Shown: positions 1-6,618, counted from the stretch's first letter. The stretch is DNA of 20,129 nt from DATDDB01 sp035260545 (GCA_035260545.1 DATFUZ010000057.1:1-20129); one strand, 5' to 3'. Notes: generated from the sequence alone by a model not told the origin. Program-made: numbers and translations.

Positions 1-117
1 ATGGCTGCCGCCTAGATCACGCCACTGTTCCGATCTCAATCTTGTTTCTGGCGCTCGCGATTGACTGCGATCACAAAACGGCCTTGCGCCCCGGCCCAGC
101 TACCATTGCGCTGGCGT

Positions 118-172
118 TTTGACACAGTCTGTGCCCATTGCGGACATGGTACTTGCGTGGAAGCGGACTTTG
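118..172. repeat. Diverged GCGGAC-module repeat, copy C (partial)
   Basis: Two GCGGAC modules start at 140 and 163, exactly 23 bp apart, the same spacing as the last two modules of copies A (1217-1342) and B (2391-2519). The bases between and around them align with copy B by eye, for example 'gtgccc..tgcggacatgg'. It lies just 3' of the stop of the NADAR gene. The outer module and the conserved 49-bp lead-in seen in A and B are not recognisable here, so this copy is partial or more decayed. Bases 1-117 show no gene or structure I can support. Confidence 0.55.
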
Positions 173-183
173 CGTCAAGTGCT

Positions 184-627
184 TCAACCAGGCTGCGCCA
201 GTTCGGAGCGCACTTGCATGAGCAGTCTTCCTAACATGTTCTGGCCGTTTCCATGACGCCCCGCGCCCCAGTAAGCATCATGCGGTGAATTTTCGACAAG
301 TTCGCTTATGCCAGTGGCGAGCAGAAGCGCGCGCAGGTCGGGTCGCTCGAACTTGGCGCGCAGCGCCTTGAGCATGATCTCGACGCGCACTACGTCCCAG
401 TCGCCTCGTATCGGCAGCGCACGGCTCTGGCCAAGCGTACGCGCGTCCCATGGCGTGGCGCTTAGGCGAATGCGCTCGCGGTACCCGGGGTCGGCAAACT
501 TCGCGGCCTGAAAATAGTGTTCGACCGTGGGCCAGGATACGCCTTCGAGTTCCAGGGCGGAGGGGGCGAAGTTCGAAAGCTCGAAGTAGGGATCTTTAGA
601 GGAATAGAAGTAGATCGTGGCAGACAT
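184..627 (-). CDS. NADAR family (YbiA-like) N-glycosidase
   Basis: This 147-aa protein matches the NADAR/YbiA fold end to end: an N-terminal FYSSKDPYFELSNFAPSA (residues 7-24), the PTVEHYFQAAKF helix (33-44) with the conserved Glu36, and a C-terminal DAYWGAGRHGNGQN-LG segment (117-133). Family members cleave N-glycosidic bonds; some process riboflavin-pathway intermediates and others remove ADP-ribose from guanine bases, often as antitoxins. The open frame runs upstream to a TTG at 705, but that overlaps the previous gene. The ATG at 627 gives the usual family N-terminus, although no good Shine-Dalgarno precedes it. The hypothetical gene at 677-1111 lies 49 bp upstream and is probably co-transcribed. 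No ADP-ribosyltransferase toxin is recognisable beside it, so which role applies is open. Confidence 0.88.
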   Translation of the reverse strand: MSATIYFYSSKDPYFELSNFAPSALELEGVSWPTVEHYFQAAKFADPGYRERIRLSATPWDARTLGQSRALPIRGDWDVVRVEIMLKALRAKFERPDLRALLLATGISELVENSPHDAYWGAGRHGNGQNMLGRLLMQVRSELAQPG

Positions 628-676
628 GGGATTTTGAGATTCAGCGGGCCGCAGCGCAATATACACGCGGGGTCTA

Positions 677-1111
677 TCATCCTGCCGGCGCAACCCGAGA
701 GTCAAATGCGCGCTGGTCGTCGCTTGCCGTGCCTCTGTAGGTCACGTAACAGTCCACAGAAAACGCATCGTCCTTACGGGCCACGGCGACGGAAATGGTT
801 TGCCTAAGTGGAAGCCATGCAGAACCGCGCCCAAAACAGAAATCCCCCTCGAATATCACAAGATGGATGCCCAGCATCTCGCCACCCGGCGCGACGGTCG
901 CTGCCACGCCAATCCGAATGTCCCTATGGAAATCTTCCGCGAAGCTTAAGGTAATGGACTGCGTTTCCCTTCCACCACTGGGCGATGTCGGCAGGTTGCC
1001 TATCACAGCCGACGTCTTCTTCCGGAGTTGGCGATCTTGCGGCGGATCGACTTCCAGCGTGACATCCAGTTCAACGGCTCGCTGAGTATTCAGGGGATTC
1101 ATCGTATGCAT
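677..1111 (-). CDS. Hypothetical protein
   Basis: I do not recognise this 144-aa protein. The ATG at 1111 is preceded by AGGA about 10 bp upstream, which favours it over the in-frame ATG three codons later. The sequence has no signal peptide or membrane segment. Its middle (residues ~50-120) alternates hydrophobic and polar residues (ITLSFAEDF, IRIGVAATVA, LGIHLVIFEG, ISVAVARK, FSVDCYVTYRG), suggesting a small beta-sheet domain. It precedes the NADAR gene on the same strand and may be its partner. Such small orphan beta proteins beside enzymes are often immunity or adaptor proteins, but nothing here proves that. Confidence 0.55.
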   Translation of the reverse strand: MHTMNPLNTQRAVELDVTLEVDPPQDRQLRKKTSAVIGNLPTSPSGGRETQSITLSFAEDFHRDIRIGVAATVAPGGEMLGIHLVIFEGDFCFGRGSAWLPLRQTISVAVARKDDAFSVDCYVTYRGTASDDQRAFDSRVAPAG

Positions 1112-1216
1112 GTCAACCGTATCCTACGGATTCACCAACGTGTGGCCGGCTAAAACAACTAATCGGAAATCCCAGACTGCTTACTGTCTGAAATCGGAGC
1201 TTGCTGCGTTCCGTCG

Positions 1217-1342
1217 GCTATTGGGACGAACCACCCATCACGCATATTTCTGTTTTACTGCGTACAGCGGACAGATTGTACTTCAATCCCGAACGGGCAG
1301 CGTCGTGCCTGCCGACATTACGCCTTCGCGGAAGCGGACGTA
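1217..1342. repeat. Diverged GCGGAC-module repeat, copy A
   Basis: The first 55 bases (1218-1272) match copy B (2392-2446) at 51 positions by my count, and each copy then has two further modules. The modules here start at 1267 (GCGGAC), 1311 (GCCGAC) and 1334 (GCGGAC), spaced 44 and 23 bp; copy B has 47 and 23. The repeat overlaps the 3' end of the phosphatase-like gene, whose stop codon (1318-1320) lies inside it. It is non-coding in all three copies. Bases 1112-1216, between the repeat and the previous gene, show nothing else. Confidence 0.75.
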
Positions 1343-1782
1343 TATGAGCGCTCTGCCGCCACGCACTCCATGAATTCTTGCCATAGCTCGTTTGGGCTCC
1401 AGACCTCGCGCATAGGGAAAGACGCCTGCTCTTCGCTTTCTCTAAGTACAAGCTTGCGATACAGATAAATAAAAGCGGATACACGCATATTCCGAGCGCA
1501 ATGTACCCAGACATTACGCCCAGTAAAGGCGTTGAGCACGCCAGCAAACTGCGCGAACTGTTCGGGCTTAGGCTGTTCCCACTCGACGGGAATCTGGACG
1601 TAAGCCAAGCCTTGCCCGGTTACGAGCTTCGCCTCTTCTGGCAGAGCATTGGAAGAAGTTGGAAGCGCAAGGTTAATTACGGCCTCGATGCCGAGTTCCG
1701 GCAGCCGTGAAATGTCTCGCTCTGAAAGCTGCCCGGAAGACCACAGCCAGTCGAAAACCTGATAAGTATTCTCCGCGTCCAT
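1318..1782 (-). CDS. Protein tyrosine phosphatase-like (DSP fold) protein
   Basis: This 154-aa protein resembles the small bacterial dual-specificity phosphatase-like family: an N-terminal SSGQLSERDISRLPELGIEAVINLAL (residues 15-40), a YVQIPVEW strand (61-68) and a P-loop-like VHCARNMRVSAF (93-104) leading into a helix. The loop has Cys95 and Arg100, i.e. C-x4-R and not the canonical C-x5-R, with Val at the usual Arg place. I recall this loop type as common in one bacterial PTP-like branch, so activity is uncertain. The open frame extends to 1956, but the extension is Arg-rich and unlike the family, so I start at the ATG at 1782. The last residues (about TSASAKA) are encoded by repeat copy A, so the gene's end has been replaced or extended by the repeat. 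Confidence 0.75.
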   Translation of the reverse strand: MDAENTYQVFDWLWSSGQLSERDISRLPELGIEAVINLALPTSSNALPEEAKLVTGQGLAYVQIPVEWEQPKPEQFAQFAGVLNAFTGRNVWVHCARNMRVSAFIYLYRKLVLRESEEQASFPMREVWSPNELWQEFMECVAAERSYTSASAKA

Positions 1783-1952
1783 AAGTGTCGTACCGATCAC
1801 TATCTTGATGCGCTCGCCATTGCGGATGTCATGCGAAACGGCAGCTCCTGGGACTGTTCGGTCTTCACGTCGGCGGCAGCTTCGCCACCTCAACCCGCCG
1901 CATCGTAGCCCAGTGGCGCTTGGGCGGCACGGCGCCCATAAAGGCGCAGCGG

Positions 1953-2318
1953 TCACAGTCTAAAATAGAGCTCATCGTCGATTCTTCCCTCGGGGCGAAA
2001 AATCGCCGGGCCGGCGAATTGCCCGACAATAAGCCAACCGCCTTCGTCCGGTGCATGCTCATATCCATCCCTCAGGCTCACAATCTCCCTACCGAAGATC
2101 CCATCGCTTGAGTACAAATAACCCGGTTGACGCCATTCGGTTTCACTAAGGGCACCGACCGCCAGAGACTCATCAAGTTGCGAAGCCAGTAGATGATCCA
2201 GCGCGTCCAAAAACTTATGTTTGCTCTTCGTTCCCGAAATAAAGCCTAGGTAGCGTTCGCGCCGGTGGTTCACAACGGCGTGATTTATGAATTTTGTCAC
2301 CGCTTCGAATGCATCCAT
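1953..2318 (-). CDS. Hypothetical protein
   Basis: This 121-aa, acidic, soluble-looking protein is not one I can name. It opens with a helical, basic stretch (MDAFEAVTKFINHAVVNHRR) and ends with a beta-rich part (WLIVGQFAGPAIFRPEG, DELYFRL). There is no signal peptide or membrane helix. It sits 170 bp upstream of the phosphatase-like gene on the same strand. That gap holds a GC-rich stretch with one weak resemblance to the GCGGAC repeat and no convincing gene. Size and setting resemble immunity-type orphan proteins, which is only an impression. Confidence 0.55.
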   Translation of the reverse strand: MDAFEAVTKFINHAVVNHRRERYLGFISGTKSKHKFLDALDHLLASQLDESLAVGALSETEWRQPGYLYSSDGIFGREIVSLRDGYEHAPDEGGWLIVGQFAGPAIFRPEGRIDDELYFRL

Positions 2319-2644
2319 TTCGTTGTCGAAAAATTAGGGTCCGCTCAGATTCGATTAAGTCTCGATTTTAGGCGCGCGTTCAAAGTGACTGCTATTGGGA
2401 CGAAGCACTCATCCCGCATATTTCTGTTTTACTGCGTATAGCGGACCGATTGTACTCCCGTCCTCTCGTGGCAGTGTCGTGCCCTTAGCAGACATGGGCG
2501 TTGCGCGAAAGCGGACCCTTTCTTCGTTCGACTCCCTTGTTCGTGCTGGGCAATGATTTAAGGGGCCAAGCTCAATTTCTTCCGTAGTTGTCACACCTAA
2601 TTCGCGTTGGCCACAGGCGGGAATGTAAGTCGAGCGCGGGATCT
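2319..2644. other. Gene-free spacer carrying repeat copy B
   Basis: This 326-bp gap lies between two minus-strand genes. It holds repeat copy B (2391-2519) and, at 2551-2580, a single arm resembling the AATTAAAGGGGCC motif of the inverted repeat at 5538-5613. A 61-codon frame on the minus strand (2409-2594) is open across the repeat, but most of its codons are repeat sequence that is interrupted by stops in copy A, so I do not call it a gene. Confidence 0.6.
2391..2519. repeat. Diverged GCGGAC-module repeat, copy B
   Basis: Modules start at 2441 (GCGGAC), 2488 (GCAGAC) and 2511 (GCGGAC). The first 55 bases match copy A almost perfectly, including 'catatttctgttttactg'; after the first module the two copies drift and carry small indels. 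The repeat lies 3' of the 2645-3403 gene and 5' of the 1953-2318 gene, so it separates two same-strand gene runs. Confidence 0.75.
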
Positions 2645-3403
2645 TTATTCCGGTTCGTTCCCCTGGCCGAACTTGGCCACCCCCAGTGCCAGCCAGGCGC
2701 GCAGGCTAGTTGTTCCAAGTATTGTCTCGCTCTCATCGGCAATCTTGCGCAACTCCTTTTCTATTGCTTCGAGTTCCGCAATTTGCGCTGCGCTGCGCTT
2801 CCAGCCCCTGAAGGTCGCAGCGAATATCTGGGCCTGGCGGGCAAAAAGAGCCAGCAGGCGTGGGGAGCGCAGGGCAGGCGCAATCTCGCGCGGGGTCGGC
2901 ATATACAGCATGGTGCCGAAATTCTGCTCATACACGAACTGCATGGTGGATGCTTCGTGGCAGCGGCCGTATCCCACCGCCATATCCGGTCCCACCGCCA
3001 GCTTGCTGAACCCCTCCACGAATACACCTCTGGTAACCTCTGCCAGCACTGCGGCTGCAATGTACTCAGCCGCAATCGAATAGAAATCGCCCACCGTAGG
3101 AAGTAGCTCAGAGCCGCTCTCCGTGGACGATGAGAACCGCACCCGGGTATCGGCGTCGGCCGCAATAGCCGCCCTGGATATGCCCATCTTGCCCAGCCAG
3201 TCGCCTTCCAGTGGTGAGAGCGTATATTCGAAGTTGGCATCATCGCCGAAATAGCGGCAGCGCACCCTGCCCACGCCCTTCGCCCAGTCGACATCATCCA
3301 GAAGTTCCAGCGCGAAACCGTGTTCCGCCACGGCGTCGCGCCAGCGTTGCGTCGAGACCAGATTTTCCTTCTTTAGGATGACGAATTCTGCGTCCTCGCT
3401 CAT
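2645..3403 (-). CDS. Hypothetical protein, coupled to the DUF7003-like gene
   Basis: I do not recognise this 252-aa protein. Its ATG follows the stop of the upstream 525-aa gene with a single base between (TAGGATG), so the two are almost certainly translated together. Residues 1-75 look like a mixed alpha/beta domain (EFVILKKENL, GFALELLDDVDW, VRCRYFGDD). The middle (100-150) is hydrophobic but lacks a clear membrane helix. The C-terminus (190-245) is strongly helical and charged (ELEAIEKELRKIADESETIL), possibly a coiled coil. There is no signal peptide. The tight pairing suggests a partner or accessory role to the 525-aa protein. Confidence 0.7.
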   Translation of the reverse strand: MSEDAEFVILKKENLVSTQRWRDAVAEHGFALELLDDVDWAKGVGRVRCRYFGDDANFEYTLSPLEGDWLGKMGISRAAIAADADTRVRFSSSTESGSELLPTVGDFYSIAAEYIAAAVLAEVTRGVFVEGFSKLAVGPDMAVGYGRCHEASTMQFVYEQNFGTMLYMPTPREIAPALRSPRLLALFARQAQIFAATFRGWKRSAAQIAELEAIEKELRKIADESETILGTTSLRAWLALGVAKFGQGNEPE

Positions 3404-3404
3404 C

Positions 3405-4982
3405 CTAATTCAGCCCCAGTTCGTAGGCGTAGCCATCGCGCCACTCCACGCGGCAGCGGCCCGCCGGAACACCGACAGTAAGTTCCGGATGCTGGATGCG
3501 TGACGGGCGATCGATGACGAAGCAGTAACGCGCATACGTGTCGTATCCACCGCAGGCAGATGCACCGCGTATCCTCAGCAGCACGTTGCCGAGTCCTTCC
3601 TGCAGGCCCAGCGCTTCCAGCGCCTGCCATTGAATCGAACTCTCCAGCAGCCCCGCAGTGGCGATGCTCCTTGGCGCATGAAAGTGCATGGCGTTGGGGA
3701 TGCATGCCGCCTCGGCCACCTTGATGCATGCGGCCAATTCGGGGTAAGGCCCCAATCGATCATTGACGTAGTTCAGGACGCCCTGAATCCGCTTGCCGTC
3801 GCGAGGGTCGGGGTTCTCGCCGGCCCCCCACCCAAGTACCAGCCGTCCGCCAGCCACCTCCTCGAAGCGCTGACCCTTTTTCAGCATGCCGGATGCACGC
3901 TCCTGAAAATCGCGCGGACTGCTGCAGAAGACGAATTCCGGCAGGGCATGCCGCTCCGCAGCATAGAGTTCGCTGAAGGCGGCGACACATGCTTCCCTGT
4001 CCATGGGGGCGGTATTGAGCGCCAGCGCCTTCATCGCGGCGATGATGTCATCCATGACTCGCGCCTCGTCCTCCTTCGGCGGCGCAATGGATGCCTTAAG
4101 CACGGCCTCGTCTTCATCCGGCATGTGGAACGCCGCCGTCTCTTCTCCGTCTTCCTCCAGATCCTCCTCCCAGTCCGGCTCGGTGCCGATCTGCCATTCG
4201 GTATTCGGCTCCCGCGTCGGGGCGTAGCATGCAGGGTCGTTCTCCGCCAGGGCGCGGGCAAGCTGCTGGAATACCTCGGTCTTGCTGGGCCGCACCCATT
4301 TGGAATAGTGCCATTGGTCTATCACCATGAACACGGGCGGCATGCCGTCCGGAAAGAAGCGCGCCGCTTCGGCGGCATTGGCCAGCATCTGGTCGCGATA
4401 TTTCCTGACCGCTGCCAGCCCGATGGCAAATGCCGCGTCGCGACTGTCGTCGGGCTCAATAGTCAGCTTCGCGAAGTCCACCTGCTTGCCGCGCACGCGC
4501 ACCGCGCGGACGTAGCCGCGGTGTTCCAGCGACTCGTTGTCGAAATCGTATTCGAGCTTCACACTGTCCAGCCTGCGCGTCTGGTAGCCGAGCTCCGACA
4601 GGAACGCCTGTTCCATCTCCTTCTCGAATGCCCGCTCCGAGTACTCCCCATCCATTCCAAAGCCTTCCCATAATTCCTCGGGGGGGCACTCTGCGTCCTC
4701 AAGGGTCTGCGCAATGTAGTCCTCCAGTTGCCGGCGGTAATGTTCCGGGGTGGGAATTCGAACGCAGTTGCCCACGGGCATGATGGTGGCCGTAAGCGCG
4801 TTGTCGGCGTCCCATTCCACTGCGCAGAAGACAATCGCCCAGCGATTCTCGTCGCGCAGCACCACCATGGGCGCGGTCAGCGTGTCGTAGTCCAGGTGAC
4901 CGAAATCAGGCCACTCCCAGCATTCTCCCTGCTGCGCCTCGTCCAGCCCCGCAAGGATGTCTTCCTCTGTATAACTCGCCAT
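3405..4982 (-). CDS. DUF7003-like protein with an extra C-terminal domain
   Basis: This 525-aa soluble protein starts at an ATG with a strong AAGGGGGA Shine-Dalgarno about 6 bp upstream. Residues 1-275 resemble the DUF7003 family as I remember it: YTEEDILAGLDEA and RDENRWAIVFCAVEW near the N-terminus, then IDQWHYSKW, FQQLARALAENDPACYAPT and PNTEWQIG around 220-275. An acidic linker follows (about 277-300; EEDLEEDGEE). Residues 315-525 form a further region I cannot assign (GWGAGENPDPRDGKRIQG, CIPNAMHFHAPRSIATAGLL, CRVEWRDGYAYELGL). Family function is unknown to me. It is the largest gene of the accessory stretch and is translationally coupled to the 252-aa gene downstream; a 139-aa gene precedes it by 28 bp. 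The family call is from memory and needs a profile search. Confidence 0.7.
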   Translation of the reverse strand: MASYTEEDILAGLDEAQQGECWEWPDFGHLDYDTLTAPMVVLRDENRWAIVFCAVEWDADNALTATIMPVGNCVRIPTPEHYRRQLEDYIAQTLEDAECPPEELWEGFGMDGEYSERAFEKEMEQAFLSELGYQTRRLDSVKLEYDFDNESLEHRGYVRAVRVRGKQVDFAKLTIEPDDSRDAAFAIGLAAVRKYRDQMLANAAEAARFFPDGMPPVFMVIDQWHYSKWVRPSKTEVFQQLARALAENDPACYAPTREPNTEWQIGTEPDWEEDLEEDGEETAAFHMPDEDEAVLKASIAPPKEDEARVMDDIIAAMKALALNTAPMDREACVAAFSELYAAERHALPEFVFCSSPRDFQERASGMLKKGQRFEEVAGGRLVLGWGAGENPDPRDGKRIQGVLNYVNDRLGPYPELAACIKVAEAACIPNAMHFHAPRSIATAGLLESSIQWQALEALGLQEGLGNVLLRIRGASACGGYDTYARYCFVIDRPSRIQHPELTVGVPAGRCRVEWRDGYAYELGLN

Positions 4983-5010
4983 TGCTTTTCCCCCTTTAAC
5001 TATTGAACAA

Positions 5011-5430
5011 CTAGTTAGCTCCTGACATCTCAGCCAAGACCTCCAAAGCTAGTGCGCCTAAGCTCTTGCCGGTGCCTCGCTCATGGCTACTGCGGCTAAT
5101 CTTGTCTGTAACCTCTACGGCGGAGTCTATGGAAATCAGGGCCAAGGAGCCCAAGCGAAGCGTTGCCTCAAGATCATAGAATCGCCCTGCGGAAGTGAGC
5201 CACTGCGCATAACCCATTTCTTCATTGCCGCCGCAAGGTACGGATGATGCAGAGACGAGGATGCCATCCTCCGGGTTTATATCGCTCTCAACCAACGCCT
5301 GCCTGACCCAAACATAAATAGTTTCTTGGGCACGGTACGCTTGAGCAAACACAAGCACTTCCCTTCGCGTAAGAGCGTTCTGCTCCTGCACGTTTAGCTG
5401 CTTTCGCGTTAGAAGACGGTCTATGTCCAT
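5011..5430 (-). CDS. Hypothetical protein
   Basis: This is an unrecognised 139-aa soluble protein, the first gene of a three-gene minus-strand run (28 bp before the 525-aa gene). It looks helical at the N-terminus (LLTRKQLNVQEQNALTRREVLVFAQAYRAQ) with a central alternating segment (ATLRLGSLALISIDSAVEV). There is no good Shine-Dalgarno before the ATG at 5430. Its codons are less GC-rich than those of the nrd or pil genes, in keeping with an acquired segment. Confidence 0.5.
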   Translation of the reverse strand: MDIDRLLTRKQLNVQEQNALTRREVLVFAQAYRAQETIYVWVRQALVESDINPEDGILVSASSVPCGGNEEMGYAQWLTSAGRFYDLEATLRLGSLALISIDSAVEVTDKISRSSHERGTGKSLGALALEVLAEMSGAN

Positions 5431-5782
5431 AGTGGCCGGACTAACGACGCTTTAGAAGAAATACTTCCATGATAGCTTTGATTGTCTACTTCCCAACATT
5501 CACGGCCGCGAGGCTGCCGTTCGCGAGTGTCAGTGGCGAATTAAAGGGGCCACACTCGCAGTTTCCTCGGATTTTAGAGCCTAGCCCATTTTATTCCCAA
5601 GCCCCTTTAATTCCCTGCCTACGCTCGCTCGCGTTTCGCACTTCGGTGGCTGAAGGAATATTCCAGTCAAAGCACTGGTACCTGCGGCACTTTGGTAACA
5701 GCCTGCGCAACTTCCACTGGAGGTTCGAGCGCACCTCTGCGCCAATGCCCAGCGGCAAACCGACCCTGACCTTCAAGCCAGA
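5431..5782. other. Gene-free spacer with inverted repeat and open frames on both strands
   Basis: This 352-bp gap has no gene I trust. It contains the inverted repeat at 5538-5613. A plus-strand frame (5469-5822, 117 codons) and a minus-strand frame (5591-5776) are both open here. The plus frame has GC-ending codons from about 5670 on, but it overlaps the end of the opposing gene and encodes nothing I recognise. The minus frame continues in phase beyond the TAG stop of the 5783-6103 gene, so the gap may be the decayed tail of that gene or repeat debris. Confidence 0.45.
5538..5613. repeat. Inverted repeat with GAATTAAAGGGGC arms
   Basis: GAATTAAAGGGGC at 5538-5550 is the perfect reverse complement of GCCCCTTTAATTC at 5601-5613, with a 50-bp interior. 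Similar AATTAAAGGGG motifs commonly flank REP-associated tyrosine transposase elements in proteobacteria (from memory). No transposase remains here. A partial single-arm relative lies at 2551-2580. Confidence 0.7.
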
Positions 5783-6103
5783 CTACCAGCCCTGTTGGGC
5801 TTCGGCCTCGGCTTCGCTCTGAGGAGACCAGACTGTGCAGCCAATCACGCCGGGCGCGTAGAAGAGCGCCTCTACCTTGACGATGCCCCGCGCGCGGCCG
5901 GCCTCATAATAATCGTTGAACATTTCTGGTGTGCAGGAGGGGTGGGGGGTGAAGTAATACCACCCCGAGTGCACCTCATAAAAATCCTCCTTTGTCAGCC
6001 ACACGAGGGGCGTAAGCGGGCCATCCAGCGGTAGGCCACGCTGCGAAAGCAATCCGCGCAGGTGTTTTATGGCACCGCCGAACGACGGAATTTCAGTGCT
6101 CAT
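5783..6103 (-). CDS. Hypothetical protein
   Basis: This unrecognised 106-aa protein begins MSTEIPSFGGAIKHLRGLLSQ. I choose the ATG at 6103 because AGGA lies 11 bp upstream; the alternative TTG at 6112 is too close to it. It is rich in aromatic residues in the centre (WLTKEDFYEVHSGWYYFTPH) and ends in a Glu-Ala run (SEAEAEAQQGW). After its TAG stop the same frame stays open for another ~60 codons, so the present C-terminus may be a truncation. No membrane segment or signal peptide. Confidence 0.5.
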   Translation of the reverse strand: MSTEIPSFGGAIKHLRGLLSQRGLPLDGPLTPLVWLTKEDFYEVHSGWYYFTPHPSCTPEMFNDYYEAGRARGIVKVEALFYAPGVIGCTVWSPQSEAEAEAQQGW

Positions 6104-6291
6104 ACGTCGCAATATCCTGTGTGGGGTGGTCCCGCGAGGGCCGGGATCTCCTATTTATATCCGAAATTGGAGGTCGCCCCGTAATGTCCGCAACTGGGAC
6201 TGAACTGCCTGTTGCTACAGTCCGCTTCCGAGCAGTCTACTTTACAACACCGAATGACCACAACGGCTGATGAACGGGCTCCACCACGGTT

Positions 6292-6328
6292 CACAGAAAG
6301 AAACGGCGGCCCGCTCCGGGCCGCCGTT
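6292..6328 (-). terminator. Rho-independent terminator
   Basis: A perfect 12-bp stem, AACGGCGGCCCG (6302-6313) with CGGGCCGCCGTT (6317-6328), encloses a 3-nt loop. Read on the minus strand it is followed by TTTCTTTCT. It lies after HU and the nrdB remnant and was probably the original end of the nrd transcription unit. The plus-strand side lacks a T-run, so it should act one way. Confidence 0.85.
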
Positions 6329-6365
6329 CGATATTAGTGCCGCCAGCACTGCGCGGGAAGGTATT

Positions 6366-6531
6366 GCCTCAACCCCACGACTGCGCGCCCCCGCTCTGGT
6401 ATTCGGTGACGCGAGGCTCGAAGAAGCTCTTTGCCTTCGTCAGGTCTATCGCGTCGGCCATGCACGGGAAGGGATGGCTCGCCCCGGGATAATGGACATC
6501 CGGGCCGATCGCTGGCAGCGGCGGCTGGCGT
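6366..6531 (-). pseudogene. nrdB: Frameshifted duplicate of the nrdB 3' end
   Basis: These bases align with 7207-7372, the end of intact nrdB. Translated, the remnant gives HYPGASHPFPCMADAIDLTK and then FFEPRVTEYQSGGAQSWG before a TGA, against LYPGATNPFPWMAEMIDLKK and FFETRVTEYQSGGALSWD in nrdB. One base is missing relative to nrdB at the ATCTGCTGG site (ATCGCTGG here), which throws the upstream part (ASRRCQ) out of frame. No promoter or ribosome site is seen. The matching C-terminal residues include the tail that docks NrdB onto NrdA. It is separated from nrdB by the HU gene. Confidence 0.9.
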
Positions 6532-6618
6532 GGGTTCGGCGGGAAATCGGCCGTATACTCTGCTCGTCCGCCAGGCGCGCTCATTCCGAACGCGCCCGAA
6601 CAGGCCGGCCGGGTTTGA

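Larger units (their letters stand above)
6104..6618. other. Spacer with repeat fragment, terminator and nrdB remnant
   Basis: This 515-bp stretch has no intact gene. In order it holds a pair of GTCCGC modules (6186, 6220) in the opposite orientation to copies A-C, a strong minus-strand terminator (6292-6328), the duplicated 3' end of nrdB (6366-6531), and about 85 bp of GC-rich sequence up to the HU stop with no clear hairpin. This is the junction between the accessory genes and the nrd region. Confidence 0.7.

Noticed and set aside
1783..1956. Longer start for the phosphatase-like gene
   Set aside because: The added 58 residues are Arg/Cys-rich, unlike the family, and would overlap the end of the upstream gene.
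118..2519. Integron attC sites between the accessory genes
   Set aside because: The array layout invites it, but I could not find paired RYYYAAC and GTTRRRY core sites at the repeat ends, and no integrase is in the window.
2409..2594. 61-codon minus-strand open frame across repeat copy B
   Set aside because: Most of it is repeat sequence; the matching frame in copy A contains stops, and there is no ribosome site or recognisable product.
5469..5822. 117-codon plus-strand open frame with GC-ending codons in its second half
   Set aside because: It overlaps the 3' end of an opposing gene and an inverted repeat, lacks a Shine-Dalgarno, and the product is not recognisable. It could be a gene fragment but I cannot support it.
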